A stretch of 64,000 nucleotides of DNA. Source: Gemmatimonadales bacterium. GTDB taxonomy: Bacteria > Gemmatimonadota > Gemmatimonadetes > Longimicrobiales > Gaopeijiaceae. Numbering within the stretch: position 1 is the stretch's first letter; every line of letters starts with the position of its first letter. Positions 8,623-16,991 of this stretch are shown one piece after another. A program made the translations under genes and the position numbers. Where the stretch lies: NCBI GenBank assembly GCA_007692665.1, contig REBP01000074.1, positions 1-64,000 on the forward strand, given 5' to 3'. The notes under the pieces are model-generated. The model did no database searches, was not told the origin of the DNA, and saw only the letters and a list, made by a program, of their open reading frames with translations.

Positions 8623-8814
8623 ATGGCCATCTACCGCACCCGGTATTTCGGCGAAGTGACCGTCGGAGTCGGCGGCCGCATCACCATTCCCCAGGACATG
8701 CGCGACGACCTTGGGATCGAGGAGGGTGACGCCCTCACCGTCCGGGTGGAGGAAGACTCCACGGGCCACCGGCAGATGGTGGTCTGGCGCTCCGAGCAGC
8801 AGGCGGAGGAGTAG
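8623..8814 (+). CDS. AbrB/MazE/SpoVT-type DNA-binding protein
   Basis: A 63-residue swapped-hairpin DNA-binding protein. The characteristic AbrB core is present: VTVGVGGRITIPQDMRDDLGIEEGDALTV is spread over residues about 12-41, with GRITIP and the L-G-I-x-x-G-D turn. Such proteins act as dimeric transition-state regulators or as antitoxins. No toxin gene follows: the next gene is on the opposite strand and ends 20 bases away, so a stand-alone regulator is more likely. The 290 bases upstream contain no gene. The AT-richer patch CTAGATTCAATTG near 8541 may be part of its promoter. Confidence 0.85.
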   Translation: MAIYRTRYFGEVTVGVGGRITIPQDMRDDLGIEEGDALTVRVEEDSTGHRQMVVWRSEQQAEE

Positions 8815-8833
8815 GCCGGCCTCGAAGCGCGGT

Positions 8834-10309
8834 TCATTCCGGCGCCGCCGGCTCCAGCGTCGCCCAGCGGACCAGTGCCCGGAGGGGCCCTCCGCCGTCG
8901 TGTTTCCACCACGCCGGGGGCCAGGGCTGGTCCCGGAAGGTGGTCACGCGCGTCACTCCCGAGCGTGCCAGGATCATGGCCGTCGTGGTTCGACCGGGCT
9001 CGGACCCCTCCACGGCGACCCCCTGGATCAGGTGGCGAACGGGCTCGAGGACCTCGCCCAGCCTTTCCGGATCCGGAAGGGGCCTGACGCGCACCGTCCG
9101 GCCCAGGCAGGAGGGTTCGAACGGGCGCGCCCCGCCGTCCGGGTGCGCAGGCTCGTAGAGCACCATCCATCCGCGGCCGGGACCCCCGAAGACCCGGTCC
9201 CCGGATCCCGATGCGGCGCTGAACTCCGCGGCGTCCCGGAGTGCGCGCATCCGCCCCCGGGTCTCGAGGGACGCGGAATTCGCCGCCTCTCCCGCCGGCC
9301 CACCGCTCCCCCGGCTGCGCACTGTCCCCGCTCCGGCGCCGGGCTCGTCGCCGGGCTCGTCGCCGGCCACCTCCGCGGCGAGGGCCAGGGCGAGCGCTTC
9401 GGCCCACTCCTCCGGCGTTCTGGCGCCGCCCTCCTGGACCCAGACCAGGTGGGGCGACACACATCCTCGCTGGGCGTAGGCCGCGACGGCAGCCGCCGCG
9501 TGCCCAATGGCGGCATCGGAGCCCGAGGCATCCCGAAGCACGAGCCCCGCGCTTACCCTGGGGCCGTAGACGACCAGGGGCGTGAGGGGACCGATGGAGG
9601 CCCGGACCCCGACCACCGCTTCCTCGCCCCCGTAGACCACGACCCGCTCTGCCCGGGCCAGGGCCATGCGTTCCCGTTCGGAGCCTTCTCCACCCGTCCA
9701 GTTCACCACCGCCAGACCCTCGGCCAGCTCCGGAGACTCCTCCCGGATGGCCCGCGCGAGAAGCTCGGGGAGGACCGTGTCACCGGTGCCGGGCTTGAGG
9801 AGGGTGGGCGCCCCCACCAGGAGCCCCCGGAGAAGGGCGGTCGCCCCGGTCCCCGGCACGTTTCCGGCTCCCACCTGCACCAGCAGTCGCGGCGGGACGA
9901 CCCGAATGCGCTCGCCCCGAATCCCAGGCCGGAATCCGTCCAGCACGTCGGGGTCGGGGAAATCGGCGCGCACCGCGCCGGCCAGCCGCTCGGCGGTCCA
10001 GTCCCGGGCCATCCCCTCGATGACCTGGCGGACTCGCCGCTCCTTGAGGTCGGCGTCTGCCGGGAGGCGGGCCTCGGCCTCCTGCCGGAGCGGATCCCCG
10101 GGATCCAGGAACCGCTCGCCCGCCCTCCCCAGCGCCTGGAGGCGCGTGCGGAAGCCCAGGGTGCGCAGCGAAGGCCCGCCCACCTCCACCAGGTGGTCCA
10201 GGAGCTGCACCGCGGAGGGATCCGCCCCCAGGGAGGTGGGGACAATCGCGCCGGCATCCGGGGCGGCCAGGGGAGGCCGGGAGGGGGGCACTTCCTGCTC
10301 GGGCGTCAT
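8834..10309 (-). CDS. LuxC-like acyl-CoA/acyl-protein reductase (fatty aldehyde forming)
   Basis: NADPH-dependent reductase of the LuxC family, which reduces an activated fatty acyl group to the aldehyde. The 491-residue chain has the aldehyde-dehydrogenase-like fold markers: QVGAGNVPGTGA (145-156), LLKPGTGD (170-177), and QRGCVSPHLV with the predicted nucleophile Cys283. It begins with an ATG overlapping the stop of the LuxE-like gene (ATGA, 10306-10309). In luminous bacteria LuxC works with LuxE and LuxD to supply luciferase with aldehyde; no luxA, luxB or luxD is present here, so the aldehyde must have another fate. A low-complexity Glu/Gly/Ala stretch near residues 310-345 may be an insertion. 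Confidence 0.82.
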   Translation of the reverse strand: MTPEQEVPPSRPPLAAPDAGAIVPTSLGADPSAVQLLDHLVEVGGPSLRTLGFRTRLQALGRAGERFLDPGDPLRQEAEARLPADADLKERRVRQVIEGMARDWTAERLAGAVRADFPDPDVLDGFRPGIRGERIRVVPPRLLVQVGAGNVPGTGATALLRGLLVGAPTLLKPGTGDTVLPELLARAIREESPELAEGLAVVNWTGGEGSERERMALARAERVVVYGGEEAVVGVRASIGPLTPLVVYGPRVSAGLVLRDASGSDAAIGHAAAAVAAYAQRGCVSPHLVWVQEGGARTPEEWAEALALALAAEVAGDEPGDEPGAGAGTVRSRGSGGPAGEAANSASLETRGRMRALRDAAEFSAASGSGDRVFGGPGRGWMVLYEPAHPDGGARPFEPSCLGRTVRVRPLPDPERLGEVLEPVRHLIQGVAVEGSEPGRTTTAMILARSGVTRVTTFRDQPWPPAWWKHDGGGPLRALVRWATLEPAAPE

Positions 10310-11577
10310 CCGACGGCCTCCACCCAGCGCTCCATGCTGAGCGAGCAGCCCCGTGGCTCGGCACCGGGGCTTCGGCCCAGCACCCGGAACCCACCCAGGT
10401 GGCGGGGAGTCGGGCCGGGCACAGCCACGCCCAGGTCCTCGGTGAGAAGGAGAGCCGCGCTGTAGAGGTTGGCCAGATCAAGATGACAGAGCAGCCCCGG
10501 GGAACCCTCCGGAACCGGGTCGAGCGAGTCCGGGTCCAGGATGCGGGTTCGTACCCAGGGCGGAGCCACGTGTCGTCGCGCCGCCGGATCCGCCGGGCCC
10601 CCTTCCTCGAGCACGGGCTCGTAGAACTGGGAAAGCATCTCGGTCATTCCGTATTCGTTCACGATCCGGTCGCCGGGCACTCCCAGCGCGGCGGAGAGCC
10701 GCCGGTAGAGTTCCCCGCGCTCGAGCTCGCGGCTTCGCCCCTTGAATCCACCCGTCTCCATGATCCGGGACCCTGCCGGGAGGCGGATGCGGCCACCATG
10801 GGCAGCGAGGCCGGACCCGGAGCCGGGGCCGGAGCCGGCGTCCAGCCAGTTGACCAGGGCGAAGGCGGTGGCCAGGAGGAGAACCGGAACCCCGTCGATG
10901 ACCGCCTCCCCGAGTGCGCCCCTGAAGGCGTCCGCCCTGACCTCCCAGTGATCCGTGACGAAGTACCCTCCGCGGCCATCGTCGAACCGGTCCAGCAGGA
11001 CCCCGGCCATGTGCGCCAGGGAGGACTCCGGATGGTCCTTCGGCGAGGGAAGCAGGGCCAGGACCCGGGTCGTGGTCCCATGTTCACCGGGCCCCCCGAG
11101 CTGGAGATGCCGCCGCGCCGGCGGGAGGAGCGAGGCCTCGTAGAGGGAGAGGTCCCGGACGTGGTGGAGCCCGGGACTCCCCGTGGTACCGGAGGTCCGG
11201 AACGTCGCCTGGGGTGGGTGTGGGACGCCCCGAGCGCCCGGTGCGTCGGGGGCGGGCGGCGCGATGTACGGGGGCGACTGCCGGAACGCCCGGGCCGGCA
11301 CGGGTGGGAACTCGCTCCAGTGGCTCAGCGTTTCCGGCCGCAGACCCCGGCCCTGGACAAAGGCGCCATACACCGGGCTGGCACTCGCCTGGAAGCGGAG
11401 GACCCGGAGCGCAAGCGCGTCGAACCGGGCGCCGGAGCGCGCCGCGTCCACCCCGGCATCGGATTCCATGGAGGGATCCGGGGCCCGCATGAAGGCCAGG
11501 AGGTCCTCCCGGAGTTCACGACCCTCGGCGTCGACCCCAGCCACGGACTCGGCGGCCTCGGAGGAGTCGGTGGTCAC
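10306..11577 (-). CDS. LuxE-like acyl-protein synthetase
   Basis: ATP-dependent synthetase that activates a fatty acid as acyl-AMP and transfers it to a protein cysteine for the LuxC partner. In 423 residues the adenylate-forming signature TFRTSGTTGSPG (125-136) and a later NEYGMTEMLSQFYEP motif identify the LuxE family. The N-terminal extension of about 60 residues is acidic and poorly ordered. The GTG start overlaps the stop of a small upstream gene (GTGA, 11574-11577), and the stop overlaps the LuxC-like start, so three genes form one coupled unit. A Gly/Ser/Pro-rich insertion (SGPGSGSG) lies in the middle of the chain and looks like repeat expansion. Confidence 0.82.
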   Translation of the reverse strand: MTTDSSEAAESVAGVDAEGRELREDLLAFMRAPDPSMESDAGVDAARSGARFDALALRVLRFQASASPVYGAFVQGRGLRPETLSHWSEFPPVPARAFRQSPPYIAPPAPDAPGARGVPHPPQATFRTSGTTGSPGLHHVRDLSLYEASLLPPARRHLQLGGPGEHGTTTRVLALLPSPKDHPESSLAHMAGVLLDRFDDGRGGYFVTDHWEVRADAFRGALGEAVIDGVPVLLLATAFALVNWLDAGSGPGSGSGLAAHGGRIRLPAGSRIMETGGFKGRSRELERGELYRRLSAALGVPGDRIVNEYGMTEMLSQFYEPVLEEGGPADPAARRHVAPPWVRTRILDPDSLDPVPEGSPGLLCHLDLANLYSAALLLTEDLGVAVPGPTPRHLGGFRVLGRSPGAEPRGCSLSMERWVEAVG

Positions 11578-11837
11578 GTCGAGGAGCGGCGTACCCGGCC
11601 GGGCTCGAGGCCCCCGGCCTGGAGGATCTTGTTCTGGAGGCGCCGGCCTTCCTCGTGCACGAACTCGGTGACGAAGTCCAGCTGGTCGGCGACCTCGTCG
11701 TAGCGATCAGTGGGAAAATCGTCGCCTTCGGCATGACGGATCGCCGCTGCCAGCGATTCCATCTCGCGGCGGCTCTTCTCGACCGCCCGAAGGAGTCGGT
11801 TGAGGGCCTTCCTGGCCTCGGATTCGGGGCTCGTCAT
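11574..11837 (-). CDS. Small coiled-coil hypothetical protein, 87 residues
   Basis: Not recognised. The protein is almost entirely helical and highly charged (KALNRLLRAVEKSRREMESLAAAI, then DQLDFVTEFVHEEGRRLQNK), with no cysteine and no membrane segment. I start it at the ATG at 11837; an upstream in-frame extension to 11987 would run through a strong hairpin and has no coding character. Its stop overlaps the LuxE-like start (GTGA), so it is the first gene of the LuxE-LuxC unit. A carrier or scaffold for the acyl-transfer pair is conceivable, but nothing in the sequence proves it. Confidence 0.6.
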   Translation of the reverse strand: MTSPESEARKALNRLLRAVEKSRREMESLAAAIRHAEGDDFPTDRYDEVADQLDFVTEFVHEEGRRLQNKILQAGGLEPGRVRRSST

Positions 11838-11940
11838 GAGTTCATGTCCCGCGGCAGAGAGTTCGAGAACAATGGTGCAGGCTACTCCACACGATCGGGA
11901 AAGAGGGGGGCCGGAGCAATGGGCGCCGGGGCCGCCGACC

Positions 11941-11963
11941 CGTGTCCCGCGCCGCGGGACACG
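11941..11963 (-). terminator. Strong hairpin after the zinc-ribbon membrane protein gene
   Basis: CGTGTCCCGC (11941-11950) and GCGGGACACG (11954-11963) are perfect 10-base arms around a three-base loop, about 30 bases past the stop of the gene ending at 11994. A second palindrome, GGTCCGGACC, lies at 11973-11982. There is no T-run, so it may stop transcription only partly, or protect the 3' end. Confidence 0.5.
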
Positions 11964-11993
11964 TGGCGTGACGGTCCGGACCTTCACCGGGGA

Positions 11994-13046
11994 TCACCCG
12001 CCGCCGCCCCTCCACCCCTCGATCCGGCGCCGGACCCACTCCGGGACCAGGAGGTCATCGGAGATGGCGGCAAGTTCCTCCGCCTCCCGCCACTCCAGTT
12101 CGAGGAGGTGGAGTTCCCCCTCGAGGGCCACCCGCTCCACCTCGTCGTTGGCCGCGATCTCGAGGGCCAGGCGGAGCACCGGGTCTGCCCGGTTCAGGGC
12201 GCTCTGGTCTCCAAAGGGCCAGCCCACGTGGCTCTCCCATGCCTTCCCCTCGGCCATTGCTCGGGCGGCGAGCCCGCCGAGGCGCTCGGGGTCCCCGGCC
12301 TTCACCACCCGGTCCAGTGCCTTCTCCAGGTGCCGGGCATTCCCGATGTCATGGTTCAGCTCGAGAAGTGACATGCGGAGGGCGCGGTTCCTGAGCCCCC
12401 GGGGGACTACCAGCGCCCCCCGGTAATCGCGAACCTCGAGGCCCCATCCGTCCGGTCCGGCTTCGTCGTCGAGAGGGACCAGGTGAAGGTTCCGCAGCTG
12501 GTTCCGATCGAGGCGATGGACCCGGGGTGGACCGCCGGCATCGCCAATGCCCTCGAACTCGAGACGTCGACCTCGCTTACGGAGGTGGCCGACGGCCGAG
12601 TACCCGAGCGCCCCGGCAAGCACGAAGGGAAAGAGCCCGACCCCGAGCCCCATGGGACCCGCCAGGACGAATCCCGTGGCCATGAGTCCTCCCACGCGGC
12701 GATGCTTCCGGAACCGACCCTCGATACGCCGGGCATACCGCCACCCCGCGAGCTCCGGCGCCGCCGCGCCACCGATCCGGATGAGCTCGGTCCCGTCGGC
12801 CAGGCGCCCCAGGGCCACGTGCTCGGTGGCGAGGCCCTGCTCCGCCTTCTGGAACCGGATCTCCGCCTCCTCCACCGCCTCCCAGCGCTCCTCGATGGGC
12901 GCCAGGTTCCAGGCCCGGCAGCGCGGGCAGAGGACCCAGAGCCTCCCCCGTTCCAGGTCGAAGGCGAGGCGCCTCCCCACCGGAAAGCTCTCGAGTGCCT
13001 CGTTGGCCCCGAGATCCCTGGTGCAGGACGGACAGTGACGGTACAT
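11994..13046 (-). CDS. Zinc-ribbon membrane protein of unknown function
   Basis: No named family recognised. The 350 residues begin with a two-part zinc ribbon (CPSC at 6-9 and CPRC about 40-43), continue with a helical segment (about 50-80), and contain two adjacent hydrophobic helices (about 122-150: ATGFVLAGPMGLGVGLFPFVLAGALG). The second half is a soluble domain rich in helices (EEVEA-like and LELEWREAEEL segments). The layout, ribbon then hairpin membrane anchor then cytosolic domain, suggests a cytoplasmic-side sensor or assembly factor. It is divergent from ypdA, with a 172-base spacer containing a duplicated 24-base element. Confidence 0.7.
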   Translation of the reverse strand: MYRHCPSCTRDLGANEALESFPVGRRLAFDLERGRLWVLCPRCRAWNLAPIEERWEAVEEAEIRFQKAEQGLATEHVALGRLADGTELIRIGGAAAPELAGWRYARRIEGRFRKHRRVGGLMATGFVLAGPMGLGVGLFPFVLAGALGYSAVGHLRKRGRRLEFEGIGDAGGPPRVHRLDRNQLRNLHLVPLDDEAGPDGWGLEVRDYRGALVVPRGLRNRALRMSLLELNHDIGNARHLEKALDRVVKAGDPERLGGLAARAMAEGKAWESHVGWPFGDQSALNRADPVLRLALEIAANDEVERVALEGELHLLELEWREAEELAAISDDLLVPEWVRRRIEGWRGGGG

Positions 13047-13090
13047 GGGGCGGGGGCGCGACGGGGACGTGGCCGCACCCGCGGCGGCGG

Positions 13091-13138
13091 GGCGGCGAGA
13101 TCACGGGGCGGGCGGGCGGTGCGATCACGGGACGGGCG
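13091..13138. repeat. Duplicated 24-base element in the ypdA / zinc-ribbon divergent spacer
   Basis: Two adjacent 24-base copies, 13091-13114 and 13115-13138, differ at only three positions and share the core GATCACGGG followed by CGGGCG. They lie between two divergent genes, so they could bind a regulator of either gene. They may instead be a simple tandem duplication in GC-rich spacer DNA. Confidence 0.45.
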
Positions 13139-13218
13139 GGAAGGTCCGGGAACGCCCGCCGCGGTGCAAGGTACCGACCGTCCCGTACCTCCGCATCCCG
13201 AAAGAGAATACGAACCTC

Positions 13219-14358
13219 ATGGCCGAAGCCGTCACGACGCCCGCCTCCTCCCCGTCGGTTGCGCCTGCGGCCGGGCCCGAGTCCGACACCGTGGACCTTG
13301 CCGTGGACCTTGCCGTGATCGGGGCCGGTCCCTGCGGGATCGCGGTGGGGGCCGCGGCGCACCGGGCGGGGCTCTCGTCGGTTCTCGTGGACCGGGGGCC
13401 GCTCTGTGCCGCCATCGTCGGATACCCGTGGTACATGCAGTTCTTCTCCACCCCGGAGAAGCTCGAGATCGAGGGGCTCCCCTTCGTGACAGCGGAGAAG
13501 AACGCCACCCGGCGCGAGGCCCTCACCTACTACCGGCGGGTGGCCGAGTACTTCGAGCTGGACACGCGGCTCTACGAGGACGTGGAAGCCGTGGAGGGAA
13601 AGGCGGGGGAGTTCCGGCTCCGGACCCGCCGCCAGGGAGAAGCGCCGGGGGACGCCGCCGAGCGGACGCTCCGGGCCCGCAACGTGGTCGTCGCCACCGG
13701 CGGATTCCATGCCCCGAACCTCCTGGGCGTGCCGGGCGAGGACCTGCCCCAGGTCTCCCATCACTACCGGGAGCCCCACCCCTACTGGCGGCGCGACGTC
13801 GTGGTGGTGGGCGGATCGAACTCGGCAGTGGAGGCGTCACTCGAGCTCTTCCGCGCCGGGGCCCGGGTGACGCTGGTCCACTTCCTCCACGACTTCGACC
13901 GGGGGGTGAAGCCCTGGGTTCTCCCCGACATCCGGAACCGGGTGGAGAAGGGCGAGGTGGCCGTGCGGTGGGGTCACCGGGTGGAGGAGATCGCCCCGGG
14001 GCGGGTGGTCCTTCGCGACGAGGCGACGGGCGTTCTCGAGACCCTGCCCAACGACCATGTGCTGGCCCTCACCGGGTGGCGCTCGGACCCGAGCCTCCTC
14101 CGGTCGCTCTCGGTGGACATCGATGCGGAGACCGGGGTGCCGGCGCATGACCCGGGGACCATGGAAACCCCGGTGCCCGGGGTCTTCATCGCGGGCGTGC
14201 TGGCGGCGGGCAACGACGCCAACCGGATCTTCATCGAGAACGGGCGGTGGCACGGGCGATCCATCGTCCAGGCCATCGCGGGGCGCCCCGGATCCGGAAC
14301 AGGATCCGGATCCGGGGCCGAAGACGTCAGGGAAGGGGCGTCGCCGGCTGCCCGGTGA
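13219..14358 (+). CDS. ypdA: YpdA-family bacillithiol disulfide reductase-like flavoprotein
   Basis: FAD- and NADPH-dependent oxidoreductase of the YpdA (Bdr) family, which reduces bacillithiol disulfide in low-molecular-weight-thiol redox control. In 379 residues it has an N-terminal FAD site (VIGAGPCGIAVG, about 33-44), the family segment GYPWYMQFFSTPE, a second dinucleotide site (VVVGGSNSAVEASLELF, about 195-211), and a C-terminal GVFIAGV...ND segment. It lacks a CxxC pair, as YpdA does, unlike thioredoxin reductases. The first 25 residues are an unordered Ala/Pro-rich extension and the last 25 a Gly/Ser-rich tail. The 3' end overlaps mgtE by 32 bases in convergent orientation. Presence implies the organism uses bacillithiol or a similar thiol. 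Confidence 0.87.
   Translation: MAEAVTTPASSPSVAPAAGPESDTVDLAVDLAVIGAGPCGIAVGAAAHRAGLSSVLVDRGPLCAAIVGYPWYMQFFSTPEKLEIEGLPFVTAEKNATRREALTYYRRVAEYFELDTRLYEDVEAVEGKAGEFRLRTRRQGEAPGDAAERTLRARNVVVATGGFHAPNLLGVPGEDLPQVSHHYREPHPYWRRDVVVVGGSNSAVEASLELFRAGARVTLVHFLHDFDRGVKPWVLPDIRNRVEKGEVAVRWGHRVEEIAPGRVVLRDEATGVLETLPNDHVLALTGWRSDPSLLRSLSVDIDAETGVPAHDPGTMETPVPGVFIAGVLAAGNDANRIFIENGRWHGRSIVQAIAGRPGSGTGSGSGAEDVREGASPAAR
14286..14317 (-). terminator. Hairpin just past the mgtE stop, inside the ypdA 3' end
   Basis: CCCCGGATCC (14286-14295) and GGATCCGGGG (14308-14317) are perfect 10-base arms with a 12-base loop that itself repeats GGATCC. Read on the minus strand it starts ten bases after the mgtE stop. 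It encodes the Gly/Ser tail of YpdA on the plus strand. A terminator role for mgtE is inferred; no T-run follows. Confidence 0.4.
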
Positions 14359-15739
14359 GGAGGGGCTCGAGCACCCAGATCACGACCCGGAAGTAGATCA
14401 GGAGCCCCACCACGTCCATGACGGTGGTGATCCCCGGCGAGGAGGTGAGGGCCGGGTCGATCCCGAACCGCCGGAAGAGGAAGGGAAGGCTCGCCCCCAC
14501 CAGGTTGGCGCAGAGGGAGATGAGCACCATCGTGATCCCCAGCGCCACCGCCACCAGGGGCTCATCCTGGAAGAAGTACACGTACCCGGTCATGAAGGCC
14601 CCGAAGGCCAGGCCCAGCAGGAGCCCGGTCTTGAGTTCCTTCCAGAAGACCTTGAAGTAGTCCCGGAGCTCCAGCTCCCGGGTCCCCAGCGCACGCACCA
14701 CCAGCGTGGCCACCTGGGCCCCCACGTTCCCCCCGGTCCCGATGAGGAGGGGGATGAAGGCCGCCAGGATGGCGAGTTCCACGATGAGGTCCTCGTAGTG
14801 GTTGATGACGTTGAAGGTGAGCGTCATGGACACCACCAGGAGGATCAGCCACGACGAGCGCTTCCTGAAGAGGAGCCAGGGCGAGGCCCGCGCGTAGTCG
14901 ATGTCGATGGGCGCCGCACCCATGCGGTGGATGTCCTCGGTGGCCTCCTCGGTGACCACGTCGAGGACGTCGTCCACCGTCACGATCCCCACCAGCCGGT
15001 CGTCGCCGTCCAGCACCGGCAGGACCGAGAGGTCGTAGTCCGCCATGATGCGGGCGACCTCCTCCTGGTCGGTGTCGGTGTGGATGGAGACGATGTCGGG
15101 GTTCATCATCTCCTGCACCCGCTGCTCGGGGTCCGACACGATGAGCTGCCGCAGCGAGAGCACCCCCTTGAGACGCTGCTCCGCATCCACCACGTACAGG
15201 TAGTAGATCGTCTCGGCGTCGGGGGCCGCCCGCCGGAGGAAGGCCATGACCTGCGCCCCGGTCATCGTGGCCCGGACCGAGATGAACTCCGGGGTCATGA
15301 GCCCCCCGGCCTCCTCCTCGTCGTAGCCGGTCAGCGCATCGGCCACCGCCAGGGTGCCCGGGTCCAGCAGCCCCCGGACCTCTTCGGACTGCTCCCGGTC
15401 GTAGGCCTCGAGCGCCTGCAGGGTGTCGGCCAGGTCGTCGGGGGAGAGCTCCTCGAGGACACCGGCCACCTGCGGGGGGGTGAGCCCCTGGAGCACCTCC
15501 GGCTGTTCCTCGGCGGAGAGGTTCGACAGGAGTTCGGCGCCGGCCTCGGGAGGGAGGGTCGACAGGACCCGCTCCCGTTCCTCCGCATCGAGTTCGTACC
15601 AGTGCTCGAGAAGCGCCTGGGTCCGGTAACCGGAAAGGACCTCCGCCAGCCGTACCGGATCACCTCTGTCGAGTGCGTCCCGGAGGAGGGGGAGGAGGTC
15701 CGGTGCCTCCTGGGAGGTCTCGCTACGCATGGCAGTCAT
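14327..15739 (-). CDS. mgtE: Magnesium transporter MgtE
   Basis: Mg2+-gated Mg2+ channel/transporter of the inner membrane. The 470 residues follow the family order: a helical N domain (about 10-135; LLSNLSAEEQPEVLQGLTP), two CBS domains (about 140-265; MTPEFISV and MMNPDIVSIHTDTDQEEVARI), a connecting helix, and five membrane helices (about 290-465) with the FIPLLIGTGGNVGAQ segment that lines the pore. Length matches the usual 450-480. A second ATG three codons in (15730) is equally possible as start. It stands 51 bases downstream of ygfZ on the same strand. Confidence 0.94.
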   Translation of the reverse strand: MTAMRSETSQEAPDLLPLLRDALDRGDPVRLAEVLSGYRTQALLEHWYELDAEERERVLSTLPPEAGAELLSNLSAEEQPEVLQGLTPPQVAGVLEELSPDDLADTLQALEAYDREQSEEVRGLLDPGTLAVADALTGYDEEEAGGLMTPEFISVRATMTGAQVMAFLRRAAPDAETIYYLYVVDAEQRLKGVLSLRQLIVSDPEQRVQEMMNPDIVSIHTDTDQEEVARIMADYDLSVLPVLDGDDRLVGIVTVDDVLDVVTEEATEDIHRMGAAPIDIDYARASPWLLFRKRSSWLILLVVSMTLTFNVINHYEDLIVELAILAAFIPLLIGTGGNVGAQVATLVVRALGTRELELRDYFKVFWKELKTGLLLGLAFGAFMTGYVYFFQDEPLVAVALGITMVLISLCANLVGASLPFLFRRFGIDPALTSSPGITTVMDVVGLLIYFRVVIWVLEPLLTGQPATPLP

Positions 15740-15790
15740 GGGCCGGGGCCGTCGGGGTCCGGGAATGTCCGGATCGGAAAAGGTTGTGTG

Positions 15791-16987
15791 TCACGGAGAT
15801 CCAGGGGCCGGTCCCGGTCCCGATCCCCGGGCCCAGTCGCCCTCGCCCAGGGCCCGCACCTGGGCCTCGAGTCCGTCCGGGGTGCCCAGGCGCACGGAAG
15901 TCCCCGGTTCCGCCTCCCGCCGGACGTACGCCAGGGCGATCCACTGCCCGAGGCGGGGCGAGAAGGTCACACTCCGCACCGCTCCTGCCTCCCGGTCCCG
16001 ACCCTCGATCCAGACGGGCGTCCCGTCGTCCGGGGCCGGACCGTCGCCGAGGAGGAGTCCGCGAAGATGGCGGTTCACGTGCCCCCGGTCCCGGATCCGG
16101 ACGATGACTTCCTGCCCCGTGTAGCACCCCTTGGCATGGTCGATGTGGCTCCGCTCGAGCCCTGCCTCGGGGGGGATGACGCCCTCGTCGAGCTCGTGGC
16201 CGGTCTCGGGAGTGCCCTGTTCGATGCGGAGGATCTCCCAGGCCGGCGCTCCCGCCGGGAGGACCCCGGCCGCGAGCAGGTGCGCCTCGATGGGAGCGAT
16301 GGACGCCGGGGTCCCGACCAGGTCCCAGGCCGGCGGCCCCACCGCATCGGTCCGGAGGACCACGAGAAACGGCGCCCCCGAACCGGAAGGCGTGCCGCTG
16401 AACCGGGCCTCGCCGGCGGCCATGTCCCGGAGGCCGGCGGCCAGGTCCCGAAGGGCAGGCGCCCCGGCGCCCGGGGCCGCCGCCAGGGCCGCGGCGAGCA
16501 CGTCGGCGGCGCCGGGACCCACGAGGGTGAGCATCCGGGTGTCGGCCGAGATGTCGGCAGGGCGGGCGAAGCGGGGTGGGAGATACCGACCGAAATGAGC
16601 CGTGAGCGGCCCCGCCCCGGCCGCCGGAAGCTCCAGAAGAAAGGGTGCGTCCTCCCCCCCGGGGAGGCGAAGGAGCCGGAGGTCGCTGACGATCCGGCCC
16701 TTCGGCGTGAGGACCAGGCTCGGGGATGCGCGCGTGGCCCACGCGGTGGAGGTCTCCCCCGCCTCCGATCCCGGCGGCAGCGGAACGGGCGGGCCGGGGA
16801 TGGTCCCGGTGACGAGGCCATGGAGCATCTGGGCCGGCGCCCTCCCCTCGAGGAGGATGCGGACCCGGTCGGACCGGTCGAAGAGCGCGGCTCCCCCCGG
16901 GGCGCCCGATGGGTCCCCCGCGGGCCGGGTGGCGGCGGCGTGCTCCCGCGCGGTGGCGGCTGGCAAGGCGGTCTTCCTGTCGGCCAT
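15791..16987 (-). CDS. ygfZ: YgfZ/GcvT-family folate-binding protein
   Basis: Folate-dependent protein that supports maturation or repair of certain iron-sulfur enzymes. The 398 residues show the GcvT-like fold and the family signature KGCYTGQEV followed by RDRGHVNRHLRG near residues 285-310. The cysteine of KGCY is the conserved one. I start at the ATG at 16987; a longer reading to 17134 would run into the upstream gene and has no coding character. It lies four bases after the SirB1-like gene, so the two are one transcript. With many Fe-S proteins encoded in the window (ActB, GlcF, MutY, ETF-QO), its housekeeping role fits. Confidence 0.86.
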   Translation of the reverse strand: MADRKTALPAATAREHAAATRPAGDPSGAPGGAALFDRSDRVRILLEGRAPAQMLHGLVTGTIPGPPVPLPPGSEAGETSTAWATRASPSLVLTPKGRIVSDLRLLRLPGGEDAPFLLELPAAGAGPLTAHFGRYLPPRFARPADISADTRMLTLVGPGAADVLAAALAAAPGAGAPALRDLAAGLRDMAAGEARFSGTPSGSGAPFLVVLRTDAVGPPAWDLVGTPASIAPIEAHLLAAGVLPAGAPAWEILRIEQGTPETGHELDEGVIPPEAGLERSHIDHAKGCYTGQEVIVRIRDRGHVNRHLRGLLLGDGPAPDDGTPVWIEGRDREAGAVRSVTFSPRLGQWIALAYVRREAEPGTSVRLGTPDGLEAQVRALGEGDWARGSGPGPAPGSP

Positions 16988-16991
16988 GGGG

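Noticed and set aside
8623-8814. Antitoxin of a toxin-antitoxin pair
   Set aside because: No toxin-sized gene follows on the plus strand; the next gene is convergent and belongs to the LuxC family.
8834-11577. A luminescence (lux) operon
   Set aside because: Only LuxC- and LuxE-like genes are present; no luciferase subunits or LuxD are found.
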